Shown piece after piece: positions 1 through 7,080 of a DNA stretch of 10,000 bases. Numbering within the stretch: the stretch's first letter is position 1; each line of letters opens with the position of its first letter. Position numbers and translations under genes: made by a program. The stretch is taken from assembly GCF_000499385.1 (NCBI RefSeq), contig NW_013654294.1, positions 17,501-27,500 of the forward strand, written 5' to 3'. The notes beneath the pieces were generated by a model. That model had not been told where the DNA came from and searched no databases. It saw only the letters and a program-made list of their open reading frames with translations. The DNA is from Eimeria necatrix (Eukaryota > Apicomplexa > Conoidasida > Eucoccidiorida > Eimeriidae).

Positions 1-140
1 TCCTGCTGCTGCTCCACCGCAGGCAGCAGATAAAACTGAAAGAGGAGCAGCACGAGCAAACAGGGCATGACCCGTAAGCAGGTAAAAGGCGCTCCACCCG
101 AAGCACCAGCTGTCCACGCGAGAAGCCAAGTAGGGGCGCC

Positions 141-203
<63 letters not shown>

Positions 204-323
204 CTTCGGAGGGGAAGCTTTCAGGGGGGCGGAAGGCCTTGCCGAAGCTGCCCGTGTAAGGGGTTAACTCCTCTTCTGCACCTGGGCAGCAGCACTGCAG
301 CCAACGGTCCTCAGCTGCTGCTG

Positions 324-357
<34 letters not shown>

Positions 358-480
358 ACCGCAGCTGCAGCAAGGCGACGGCTTCACCCGGAAGCACGTG
401 GCCTGCCCCGGGTCGCACACCTTGACAGTTACCTCCCAGTCCTCCGCAGGCAGCCCGTCCTCTTCCCGCTGCTGCGCAGA

Positions 481-539
<59 letters not shown>

Positions 540-688
540 GGGGCGGCGAGAGAAAAAGCAGACAGTTCTCTAAACTAAAGTCCTGCAGCGCAATGCCCCT
601 GCGGTGCAAAGAGGCGAGGCCCAGCAGCGCCTGGAACAGCAGCCGGCGCCCCACAGATTCGCAGACGCCCCCGCAGGCCCCGCGGCAG

Positions 689-763
<75 letters not shown>

Positions 764-1416
764 ATTCTGGTGCTGCTGCTGCTGAAGCTGCCGAGGGCGG
801 TGGAGGGGGAAGAAACGAAGGGCGGGGAGCCTGCAGCCCCACGAGCAGGCGGCCGGCCGCCGCTGCTGCTGCTGCTGCTGCTGTTGCTGCTATCAGGGGA
901 ATTGTCTGCTGCTGCAGGCGGGCTGCGAGTAGCAGCAGCAGCAGCTGGACCCACTTTGAGGGGCAGTGCCCCAGCCACAGCACTTGCAATGGCCCCGCCT
1001 GCAGCGGAAAGGGCAGCAGCAGCAGCAGCTGCTGCTGCTGCTGCAGGAGACGGGGACCGCAGCCTGGGTGTTTTAGAAGGCGCAGCAGCAGCAGCAAGCT
1101 GCAGCAACTCCAAAAGGTCTTCCCCGTGAGCCCAGTGGGAAGTTATGTAATAGTGTTTCTGGTCTTCAAATGCCTGCACAGGCGCACAGCAGCAGCAGCA
1201 GCCGCGCACTTCCTGCAAGTTTGCTGCTGCTGCTGTTGCTGCTGCTGCAGCTGTTGCTGCTGCTGCAGCAACATCAGATGCTGTAGGGCAGGCGTGTGCT
1301 CAGAGAGGCCGAGCAGCGGCTGTAAGAGCAGCAGTAGCTGCACTATCAGCAGGAATACTTGCTGCGGCAGTAGCAGCGGCAGCAGCAGCAGCAGCAGCGG
1401 CAGCAGCAGCAGCAGC

Positions 1417-1458
<42 letters not shown>

Positions 1459-1588
1459 GCAGCAGCATACCTCGATTAGAGAGTGCACAAAAGGGAGACC
1501 TTGTGTGAAATCGGAAAAGAAGACTTCAGCTAGCGGCGTCTCTGGGACAAGGTTTAGCAGCAAATGCAGCTCTTTGTCGCGGCACGCA

Positions 1589-1625
<37 letters not shown>

Positions 1626-1737
1626 CAGCCGACACCGCCCGCCCTTCTGCTACTGCTTGCGCCAGCTCCAGCTGCAGCTGCACCAGCCTCTTGTCGACTG
1701 CCTTAATAGCCACGCGCATGCAGCGCCGCCTTTGCTC

Positions 1738-1790
<53 letters not shown>

Positions 1791-1926
1791 CAAGCAGCAG
1801 CACGCCCTCATAAAGGGGGCCAAAGAGAGTCTTCTGGTGGAGCGGCAGCAGCAAATAACGGCCCCCTGAAGGGGACAAGAGACACTCGAGAGCCTCAGGC
1901 GCGCTTCTTGCTGCCCCGTCCACGGG

Positions 1927-1974
<48 letters not shown>

Positions 1975-2207
1975 AGAAGCTGCTGCCATTCTGCTGCTGG
2001 GACTCCGGCGGTTGCGCCTGAACTGTGGGGAGAGCGACACTGAAGGTGGCAGCATAAGGCGGCCCTGATGCCGCTGCTGCTGCTGCTGCTGCTGTTCTGG
2101 TTGCTGCTGCTGCTGCTTCTGCTGCTGCTGGGGGCTGCCACTGCTGTTTGTTCTGCCTTCCGAAACAGTAAGAAGTGGCATTTTGGCCTTCCCATTTGCT
2201 GCTGCAT

Positions 2208-2238
<31 letters not shown>

Positions 2239-2306
2239 AGATAATGAGGAACTCACCAGTGCATGCCTTTCTGCAGCAGGCACTGTGGCCCGCTGCGCCA
2301 TTGCAA

Positions 2307-2348
<42 letters not shown>

Positions 2349-2452
2349 ACGGCGCCTGAAGCTGCGGCAGCTGCTGCGGCGCCGTCTCCCCAGGAGGCCT
2401 TCTGTGTTGTCTTGGGGCCTGCAGTCCTTCAAAGCCAAGCCGGCAGTTCATA

Positions 2453-2496
<44 letters not shown>

Positions 2497-3223
2497 TTGT
2501 TTTGCTGCAGCTGCTGCTACTGTCGTGACTGGGGAAACTGGTACGCTGCTGCGCATGGCGCCCGCAGCCGCAGCAGCCATGAAGGCCCTTGAAGGCTGCT
2601 GCCGCCGATATTGATGCTGCTGCTGCAGCTGCTGCTGCTGCTGCTGCTGTTGCTGCTGCAGTGGCTGCTGCTGTGGCTCCGGCAGTTGGTGCTTTTGTGG
2701 CTGCTGCAGTTGCTGCTGCTGTGGCTGCTGCAGTTGCTGCTGCTGTGGCTGCGGCAGTTGGTGCTTTTGTGGCTGCTGCAGTTGCTGCTGCTGTGGCTGC
2801 AGCAGTTGCTGCTTCTGTGGCTGCTGCGGTTGCTGCTGCTGTGGCTGCTGCAGTCGCTGCTGCTGTGGCGGCTGCAATTGCTGCTTCGGTGGCTGCTGCA
2901 GTTGCTGCTGCGGTGGCTGCGTCAGTTGCTGCTGCTGTGGCAGCTGCAATTGCTGCTTCGGTGGCTGCTGCAGTTGCTGCTGCAGTTGCTGCTGCAGTTG
3001 CTGCTGCTGAGGCTGCGGCTTCGGGGGCACTGCTGCGTGGGCTGGTAGGACTGTTGTTGCTGCTGCTGCAGCATTAGCAGCAGCTGCAGCAGCCGCTGCA
3101 GTTGCTGTCGATTTGACCCCAGCCAACTTTGCTGCTGCTGAGTGTATATCTGCAGACGAGTAAAGTAGTGGAGGCTTCGGCAGCTGCTGCTGCGGCGCCG
3201 GCTGCTGCTGTAGTTGCTGCTTT

Positions 3224-3280
<57 letters not shown>

Positions 3281-3721
3281 AGCGTATACTGCTTGGAGGA
3301 GCTGCGACACATTCGAGAGCTCCTTAGAAGGCAAGGCTTTAGTGGGTAAAGCGGCAGCTCCTGGTTTGACGGTCCCAAAAGCTGCTGCTGCTGCAGCTGC
3401 TGCTGCTGCTGCTGCTGCTGCAGCTGCTGCTGCTGCTGCAGCTGATGTAACTGGTGCGGGTGTATCTGCAGCAGCAACTGCTGCTGCTGCATGGGTTGCT
3501 GCGGAGAATATTCGGGGCTGCCATTCCTACTCAGAGGCTTCAGTCGAGCCCCTTCTTGCTGCTGCTGCTGCTGCATGTGAAATGGCCCGGGCGAATCGGC
3601 CCTGCTGCTGCAGCAGCTGCTGCTTCTGCATACAGCATTATGAACTTTGCTGCTGCTTGAAAAGGCCTCCATGGGTTTCATAGCCAAGTGCTGCTGCTGA
3701 TGCAGCGCTTTCTGCTGCCTG

Positions 3722-3757
<36 letters not shown>

Positions 3758-3798
3758 AGCGCCTGCTTGGGGGCAGCAGCAGCCCCAGTTGACTCCAT
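1..3798 (-). CDS. Divergent protein-kinase-like protein, Gln-rich N-terminus, two exons, 3'-partial
   Basis: Exons are 3798-1471 and 1173-1 (minus strand), at least 1167 residues from the ATG at 3798; the C-terminus lies off the window. Residues 1 to about 640 are low complexity: poly-Gln, Gln/Leu/Pro repeats, poly-Ala, poly-Ser. The kinase domain follows: LFGPLYEGVLL (a weak glycine loop), RVAIKAVDK with ATP-site Lys699, then across the intron LIE|AFEDQKHYYITSHWAHGEDL (subdomains IV-V). Next come LLFQALLGLASLHRR (helix E), IALQDFSLENCLL (catalytic loop, Asp974, Asn979), VKVCDPGQA (DFG position, Asp1030), FRPPESF (APE position, Glu1094) and VDSWCFGWSAFYLLTG (subdomain IX). The His and Arg of HRD are Leu and Gln, the usual catalytic-loop Lys is Ser, and DFG is DPG. 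Ser and Ala runs are inserted between conserved blocks. It could be a pseudokinase, a rhoptry-type kinase or a divergent active kinase. Upstream in-frame sequence opens to 4125 without an ATG, so 5' exons are possible. The kinase call is firm; subfamily and start are not. Confidence 0.8.
1174..1470 (-). other. Intron of the kinase-like gene (297 nt)
   Basis: On the minus strand the donor reads CGAG|GTATGC and the acceptor GCCTGTGCAG|GCATTT. Removing this segment joins LIE to AFEDQ in phase 0 and restores an uninterrupted kinase N-lobe. Reading through instead gives Cys and Ala runs and a stop at 1300. The intron is itself CAG/CTG-rich, so the trinucleotide expansion is not limited to exons. 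Confidence 0.75.
2625..3005 (-). repeat. Imperfect Gln/Leu/Pro coding minisatellite within the kinase-like gene
   Basis: On the plus strand the block is built from variants of TGGCTGCTGCAGTTGCTGCT, with single changes such as TGGCTGCGGCAGTTGGTGCT and GCTTCGGTGGCTGCTGCAGT. Read on the minus strand it gives repeated units such as QQLQQPQKHQLPQP and QQPPKQQLQ. Pro, Lys and His are spaced among the Gln residues, unlike the pure poly-Gln runs nearby. The mirrored plus-strand frames read as poly-Ala/Val or poly-Leu and are judged non-coding. Confidence 0.7.
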
Positions 3799-4069
3799 AG
3801 TGAGGCCGCAGCAGCAGCAGATGAGGAAGCTAAAGAGAAAAGGAAGTGGCGGGTGGGCCCCGGGGCGGCCAGGGTCACCTGTGTGCTGCAGCAGCAGCAG
3901 CAAGGGGCCTTCTTTGCGCTGCTGCTGCTCGCTGCTGCTGGTTTCGAGCTGCTGCTGCTGCTGCTGCTGCCAAACTTGGAACTGATTTTCCTCTGCTGCA
4001 GGGAAAAGAATGAGAGGCGCCCGCAGCAGAGCACATGCAGCGAAGGTTATCGCTGCCGACTCGGCTCCG

Positions 4070-4101
<32 letters not shown>

Positions 4102-4140
4102 GCTGCTGCTGCTCAAGATCAAAGGCTAGGCAGTCTCTCT
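3799..4140 (-). other. Upstream part of the kinase-like gene: open but without an ATG
   Basis: The kinase frame stays open to 4125, but its farthest codon usable as a start is TTG at 4122; no ATG occurs before 3798. Two good minus-strand acceptors lie here: a pyrimidine tract ending in CTTTTCCCTGCAG near 4000, and CCTTTTCTCTTTAG ending at 3830. The stretch may be 5' untranslated sequence, an intron, or exon sequence joined to a start farther upstream. The hydrophobic LPFLFSFLICCCC just before the ATG is the translation of the second pyrimidine tract and should not be taken as a membrane segment. Confidence 0.4.
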
Positions 4141-4246
4141 TAGCGCTGCAGAGCAGCAAAAGTCATATTTTTCTTTTTCTTAGCGTTCAGAAGCGTGCTG
4201 CTGTTGTTTCGCTGCAGCTACAGCGGCGCAGTCAGCTGTCGATGCT

Positions 4247-4282
<36 letters not shown>

Positions 4283-4590
4283 GGAGGCTGAAACCAAGCT
4301 GGAAAGGAAGACACAGAAGAGAGACTCAGTAAAAAGAGACAAAATAGGAGAAGAGGAGTAGATGTGTTCAAATAGTAACGGGGGCTGCAGAGACAGCAGA
4401 TGCAGCGGGCGCTTCAGACGCAGCGGCCTCAGCAGCAGCAGCAGCAGCAGCAGCAGCTGCTGCTGCTGCTGCTGCTGCTGTTGCTGCTAATGTTCTTGGC
4501 CGCGTCGTCGCTGCTGTTGCCGCTATAATTGACACAAGCAAGTCAAAATATATCAGTGAAAATAAATATAGTTGACCTGGCGCTGGAGCT
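4141..4590 (-). other. Non-coding or 5' exon region with splice-like signals
   Basis: A minus-strand pyrimidine tract ends in CTTCCTTTCCAG near 4303. Farther upstream an open Ala-rich stretch (about 4586-4375, containing AAAEAAASEAPAASAVSAAP) is preceded by an acceptor-like GTGTCAATTATAG near 4524. No ATG opens either stretch. They could be upstream exons of the kinase-like gene, but no continuous, recognisable protein results. Two CAG/CTG runs (4246-4281 and 4431-4480) lie here. Confidence 0.25.
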
Positions 4591-4597
4591 ATGCACT

Positions 4598-4630
<33 letters not shown>

Positions 4631-4718
4631 TGACCTGCTTGTCGAGCCTGTTGCAGCTGCTAGCACACCTCCTTCAAGGAACTTTTGCCAGCATTTGCTG
4701 CAGCAGCTGCATTTAATT

Positions 4719-4880
4719 GGGTTTAGTGTTTAGGGTTTTCAATTAGGGTTTAGCAGCAGCGCCCGGTGGTTTGGGGTTTAAGACAGCAGCAGCGCTGCTG
4801 CTGCTGCAGCGAGCTGCGGCCCAGCGGGGAGGCTTCGAGAGTACCGTTAAGGGTTTAGGGTTTAGGGTTTAGGGTTTAGA
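4719..4880 (+). repeat. Degenerate telomere-type repeats
   Basis: Broken TTTAGGG-like units (GGGTTTAGTGTTTAGGG, ATTAGGGTTTAG, TTTGGGGTTTAAG) from 4719 to 4780 are followed, after a CAG-containing spacer, by a cleaner short array at 4848-4880. The units point in the plus direction. Interstitial TTTAGGG repeats are a known feature of Eimeria repeat-rich segments. Confidence 0.85.
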
Positions 4881-4889
4881 GTTCCGAAG

Positions 4890-4951
4890 CAGCACGAACA
4901 ATGTCTTTGTCCTGTAAGCCTCATCTTCCTGCAACTCTTCTGTCTCCGGTG

Positions 4952-4997
<46 letters not shown>

Positions 4998-5028
4998 CGC
5001 TGCTGTTGCTGCTGCTGCTGCTGCTGTC

Positions 5029-5059
<31 letters not shown>

Positions 5060-5110
5060 TGCAGCATTGTCAGCTCTTAGTGAGCGGTGCTGCTCCTGAG
5101 GCAGCAGACT
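4890..5110 (-). pseudogene. Poly-Gln open stretch, possible exon of an unrecognised protein
   Basis: The minus strand reads LLPQEQHRSLRADNAA, then a poly-Gln run broken by single Arg residues, then HRRQKSCRKMRLTGQRHCSCC before the frame runs into telomere-type repeat. The mixed charged residues on both sides of the Gln run look more like protein than the Leu/Cys frames opposite. There is no ATG: the longest frame would have to begin with GTG at 5275. It could be a 3' exon of the stretch at 5319-5640, or just an open repeat. The 'pseudogene' type marks only that no intact gene is visible. Confidence 0.2.
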
Positions 5111-5120
5111 GGAGCCGCGC

Positions 5121-5146
5121 CTTTGGGGTGTACGTACACCGCAAAG
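5121..5146. promoter_or_regulatory. GGTGTACGTACACC palindrome, copy 1
   Basis: The perfect 14-bp palindrome is at 5127-5140. Outside it, CTTTG and CAAAG continue the dyad after one mismatched pair, giving a 26-bp near-perfect inverted repeat. It belongs to the family repeated through this half of the window. Its role is unknown; a dimeric DNA-binding protein site is one reading. Confidence 0.5.
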
Positions 5147-5170
5147 GCGGCAGCCGCACAGCAACACGAA

Positions 5171-5215
<45 letters not shown>

Positions 5216-5262
5216 TCTTTGCTGCTGCGCTTTACGCTTTGTCTCTTTGGCCAGGCTCTTGG

Positions 5263-5276
5263 AGTGTATGTACACC
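5263..5276. promoter_or_regulatory. Degenerate GGTGTACGTACACC palindrome, copy 2
   Basis: AGTGTATGTACACC differs from the consensus at two positions. It lies 136 bp from copy 1, on the far side of a CAG run, so the two could bracket a unit. Confidence 0.4.
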
Positions 5277-5318
5277 TCAACTGCTTGTGTGGGCGGCTCA
5301 CCGCATACTCGCGTGGAC

Positions 5319-5322
5319 TCAA

Positions 5323-5356
<34 letters not shown>

Positions 5357-5523
5357 GCCGCAGCTGCTGCTGTTGCAGCTGTTGCTGTTGCTGCTGCTGC
5401 TGCTGCTGCAGTTGCTGTGCGTCCCGCTCTAAGTCTTTTGTCCCCCGCTGCCGGCGCTTGGCAGCGTCTACCAGCTGCTGCTGCCTCTCATTTAGCTGCT
5501 TCAGCTGCTGCTGTTGCTGCTGT

Positions 5524-5569
<46 letters not shown>

Positions 5570-5640
5570 CTTCTCCGTTTCTCGTTTTTTCTCTTTTGCT
5601 GCTATTTAATTTAGACTTGACTAGATCTTTGGGGTCCCTT
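5319..5640 (-). pseudogene. Coiled-coil-like poly-Gln open stretch, possible exon
   Basis: The minus strand gives KRDPKDLVKSKLNSSKREKT, RNGEAK, a poly-Gln run, QLKQLNERQQQLVDAAKRRQ, RGTKDLERDAQQL, more Gln, and then a poly-Leu tail ending at a TGA (5321-5319). The charged segments are typical of coiled coil. The frame is open upstream to 5744 through AT-rich sequence and contains no ATG, so it would have to be an internal or 3' exon. A donor-like GCG|GTGAGC lies near 5304 in another frame. No family is recognised. It may be a genuine exon or a repeat-driven open frame. Confidence 0.3.
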
Positions 5641-6063
5641 TTTGAAATTATTTTTTTTGCAAAAAACTTCAAAGAAGTAAAAAGAAATAAAAAACATTTA
5701 ATTGTCTTTTTCTTTTTTAAAATGTTTTTAAAAAAGAAATAATTTCAAACAAACAAGTAAATAAATATGCAGGTTCTTTCTTTTGCAAATTTACAAAAGG
5801 TGAATTATAAAAATAAAAGATATAAATTTTGAAAAATGCATTTAAATGAAATAAATAAATTAAATATAAGTAGAATTAAAAGAACTAAATATGTCATAAA
5901 GACAAAAGACAATTAAATGGACTTAATTGGACTAAAATGGATCCAATTAATTGCATAAAACGCATGCAAAGGGGCCTCTAAAGTACAAAATAAAATATAA
6001 ATAAATAAATAAATTTTTAACTTCAAAAAGCATTTAAGAAATCCCCCAAGTGCGCCTTTCGCA

Positions 6064-6077
6064 GGTGTACGTACACC
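6064..6077. promoter_or_regulatory. GGTGTACGTACACC palindrome, copy 3
   Basis: This is an exact 14-bp palindrome in the AT-rich island, followed directly by GCAGCGGCGGGAG, a small GC patch. It is about 196 bp from copy 4. Confidence 0.5.
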
Positions 6078-6091
6078 GCAGCGGCGGGAGC

Positions 6092-6103
6092 TGCATGCAT
6101 GCA
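6092..6103. promoter_or_regulatory. TGCATGCATGCA word, possible ApiAP2 site
   Basis: TGCATGCA-type words are known binding motifs of apicomplexan AP2 factors and are frequent in promoters. Here two overlapping copies lie 15 bp from palindrome copy 3. No gene start can be assigned to it, so function is inference. Confidence 0.3.
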
Positions 6104-6259
6104 AAGCTTCCGAAATAAATCCTTTTGGCCTCCAATTGCTTTTAATTGCATTTAGAAAGTGCATTTAATTTTACAAAATGAAACAATTATATAAATGAGG
6201 ACTTTCTGTCTTTTCAAATTCATTAAAAGCTGCTGAAAAGGACACTTTTAGCCACAAAC

Positions 6260-6277
6260 GAGGTGTACGTACACCTC
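6260..6277. promoter_or_regulatory. GGTGTACGTACACC palindrome, copy 4 (18-bp dyad)
   Basis: GAGGTGTACGTACACCTC is a perfect 18-bp palindrome within the AT-rich island. The sequences AAAGGACACTTT (just upstream) and AAAGGCCACTTT (just downstream) lie on either side of it. Confidence 0.5.
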
Positions 6278-6309
6278 AGAAAGGCCACTTTCAAGAACTT
6301 CTTCGGATT

Positions 6310-6540
6310 CAATTGACTCTTTTCTTTTTCTTTTTTGGCTCTTTTTGTTTTCCTTTTAAAACCCCTTATCTCTATTTATCTTTTTAGCTTCTTCCGCCTT
6401 TTTCAGCTCCTCAGTGCTGCTGCAGCAGCAGCAGCAGCTGCTGCTGCTGCTGCTGCTGCTGTTGCTGCTTCCACCCTGCAGCTATTATTTGCTGCTCCGT
6501 GTTCTTCTCTTCTGGGGACGGCTTACAGTGTCTAGTGTCT
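6310..6540 (+). other. Pyrimidine tract, CAG/CTG run and short open stretch
   Basis: A long T/C-rich tract leads to acceptor-like sites TATCTTTTTAG, CGCCTTTTTCAG and CTCCTCAG before a CAG-to-CTG run (6421-6470). One plus frame then reads as poly-Ala followed by STLQLLFAAPCSSLLG; another reads as Leu followed by PPCSYYLLLRVLLFWGRL. Both end near 6535, just before telomere-type repeats. There is no ATG start. It could be a small exon of an unrecognised gene; evidence is weak. Confidence 0.2.
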
Positions 6541-6547
6541 AGAGTTC

Positions 6548-6660
6548 AGGGTTTAGGGTTTAGGGTTTAGGGTTTAGGATTAATGATTTAGGGTTTGTTA
6601 TTTAGCGTTTAGGGTTTAGGGTTTAGGGTTTAGGGTTTAGGGTTTAGGGTTTAGGGTTTG
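6548..6660 (+). repeat. Telomere-type TTTAGGG array
   Basis: Two runs of TTTAGGG units are separated by degenerate units (GGATTAATGATTTAGGG, TTTGTTATTTAGCG). The orientation is plus throughout. The sequence continues with ordinary DNA on both sides, so this is interstitial and not a chromosome end. Confidence 0.95.
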
Positions 6661-6715
6661 GCGAGTTCGCCTGCACAGACCTCGCTCTCCCCTTTTTCCC
6701 CTTCTTCTTCTCTCT

Positions 6716-6785
6716 TTTAAAATTGCAAATTAAAATTAAATTATAATTATTAAATTCAATTTAAATCATTTATTTAATTCTTTTG
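6716..6785. other. Short AT-rich segment
   Basis: The segment is almost pure A/T (AAATTAAAATTAAATTATAA and similar words), lying between the telomere-type array and the G/C block. It contains no coding potential. It could belong to the promoter region of the derlin gene 300 bp downstream. Confidence 0.5.
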
Positions 6786-6801
6786 CTGCAGTCTAGGGCG
6801 T

Positions 6802-6868
6802 TGGGGGCCCCCCCTGGGGGCCCCTGGGGGCCCCCGGGGGCCCCCGGGGGCCCCCCAGGGCCCTGGGG
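6802..6868. repeat. GGGGGCCCCC-type self-complementary block
   Basis: Alternating G5-6 and C4-6 runs (GGGGGCCCCCGGGGGCCCCC and variants with CCTGGGGG) make a nested set of palindromes about 67 bp long. Frames through it read as Gly/Pro, resembling collagen, but no ATG-opened gene is supported. Similar GGGGCCCC words occur within the derlin exon (7756-7780, 8101-8110), so this sequence bias is local. Confidence 0.7.
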
Positions 6869-6880
6869 TGTCTGTACACC
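6867..6880. promoter_or_regulatory. Degenerate GGTGTACGTACACC palindrome, copy 5
   Basis: GGTGTCTGTACACC differs from the consensus at two central positions. It lies about 200 bp upstream of the derlin ATG. A still weaker relative (CTGTACATACAC) is at 6905-6916. Confidence 0.35.
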
Positions 6881-6989
6881 TCAGATGTCTTTAAACCCCA
6901 CACTCTGTACATACACTCCAGAAAGCTTCTCCCTGAGGGCTGTCTCCCTGCCTGCTGCTGCAGGGGGCCTGTCTGCTGCTGCTGCCCAT

Positions 6990-7033
<44 letters not shown>

Positions 7034-7042
7034 AGGTGCTCC

Positions 7043-7064
7043 GCTGGGATCGGCCGATCCCAGC
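7043..7064. promoter_or_regulatory. Perfect 22-bp palindrome just upstream of the derlin start
   Basis: The half-site GCTGGGATCGG is followed directly by its exact reverse complement, with the centre between 7053 and 7054. It ends 16 bp before the derlin ATG. It could be a protein-binding dyad, a hairpin in the 5' untranslated RNA, or chance in a palindrome-rich region. It is unrelated to the GTAC palindromes. Confidence 0.45.
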
Positions 7065-7080
7065 CCGAGTCTTTCGCAAC

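Larger units (their letters stand above)
5640..6400. other. AT-rich island without a recognisable gene
   Basis: Composition changes abruptly from GC-rich CAG/CTG repeat to A/T-rich sequence with many AAATAAAT and TTTAATT words. The longest frame opened by an ATG (minus, 6164-5913, 83 codons) has no recognisable domain and runs through two of the palindromes' surroundings without typical Eimeria homopolymer tracts. The island contains two exact copies of the GTAC palindrome and a TGCATGCATGCA word. It may be intergenic/regulatory DNA or inserted DNA; no transposase or organelle gene was recognised. Confidence 0.6.

Noticed and set aside
398..1479. Long plus-strand open frames with poly-Leu, poly-Ala and poly-Cys runs
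   Set aside because: They lie opposite the kinase exon 2 and intron. Repeat DNA has no stops in any frame; the minus strand gives recognisable kinase motifs, the plus strand does not.
2625..3005. CRISPR-like array
   Set aside because: Units are contiguous without unique spacers, vary by point changes, and code in frame for a Gln-rich protein in a eukaryotic gene.
2589..3077. Plus-strand Ala/Val-rich or Leu/Trp-rich 145-162 residue frames
   Set aside because: Mirror frames of the Gln/Leu/Pro minisatellite in the kinase-like gene; no ATG context or domain supports them.
3799..4122. Kinase start at 4122
   Set aside because: The codon at 4122 is TTG, and the next 108 codons include translated splice-acceptor tracts. 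The first ATG in frame is at 3798.
4180..4371. Minus-strand frame beginning with an apparent signal peptide (MNTSTPLLLFCLFLL)
   Set aside because: The start codon is TTG, and the hydrophobic stretch is the translation of a pyrimidine tract ending in TTTCCAG, a typical intron 3' end.
4591..4716. 41-codon plus-strand ORF with a Ser run and a hydrophobic tail
   Set aside because: It begins with ATG but is only a CAG run plus a short unrecognised tail; nothing else supports it.
6548..6660. True chromosome end at the TTTAGGG arrays
   Set aside because: Arrays are short, occur in both orientations, and are flanked on both sides by ordinary sequence including a gene.
6783..7034. Collagen-like Gly/Pro frame followed by poly-Cys
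   Set aside because: It is a product of the GGGGGCCCCC block and a CTG run; there is no ATG start and no downstream domain.
7036..7080. Derlin start at 7036
   Set aside because: That codon is GTG. The ATG at 7081 directly precedes the signal-peptide-like segment.
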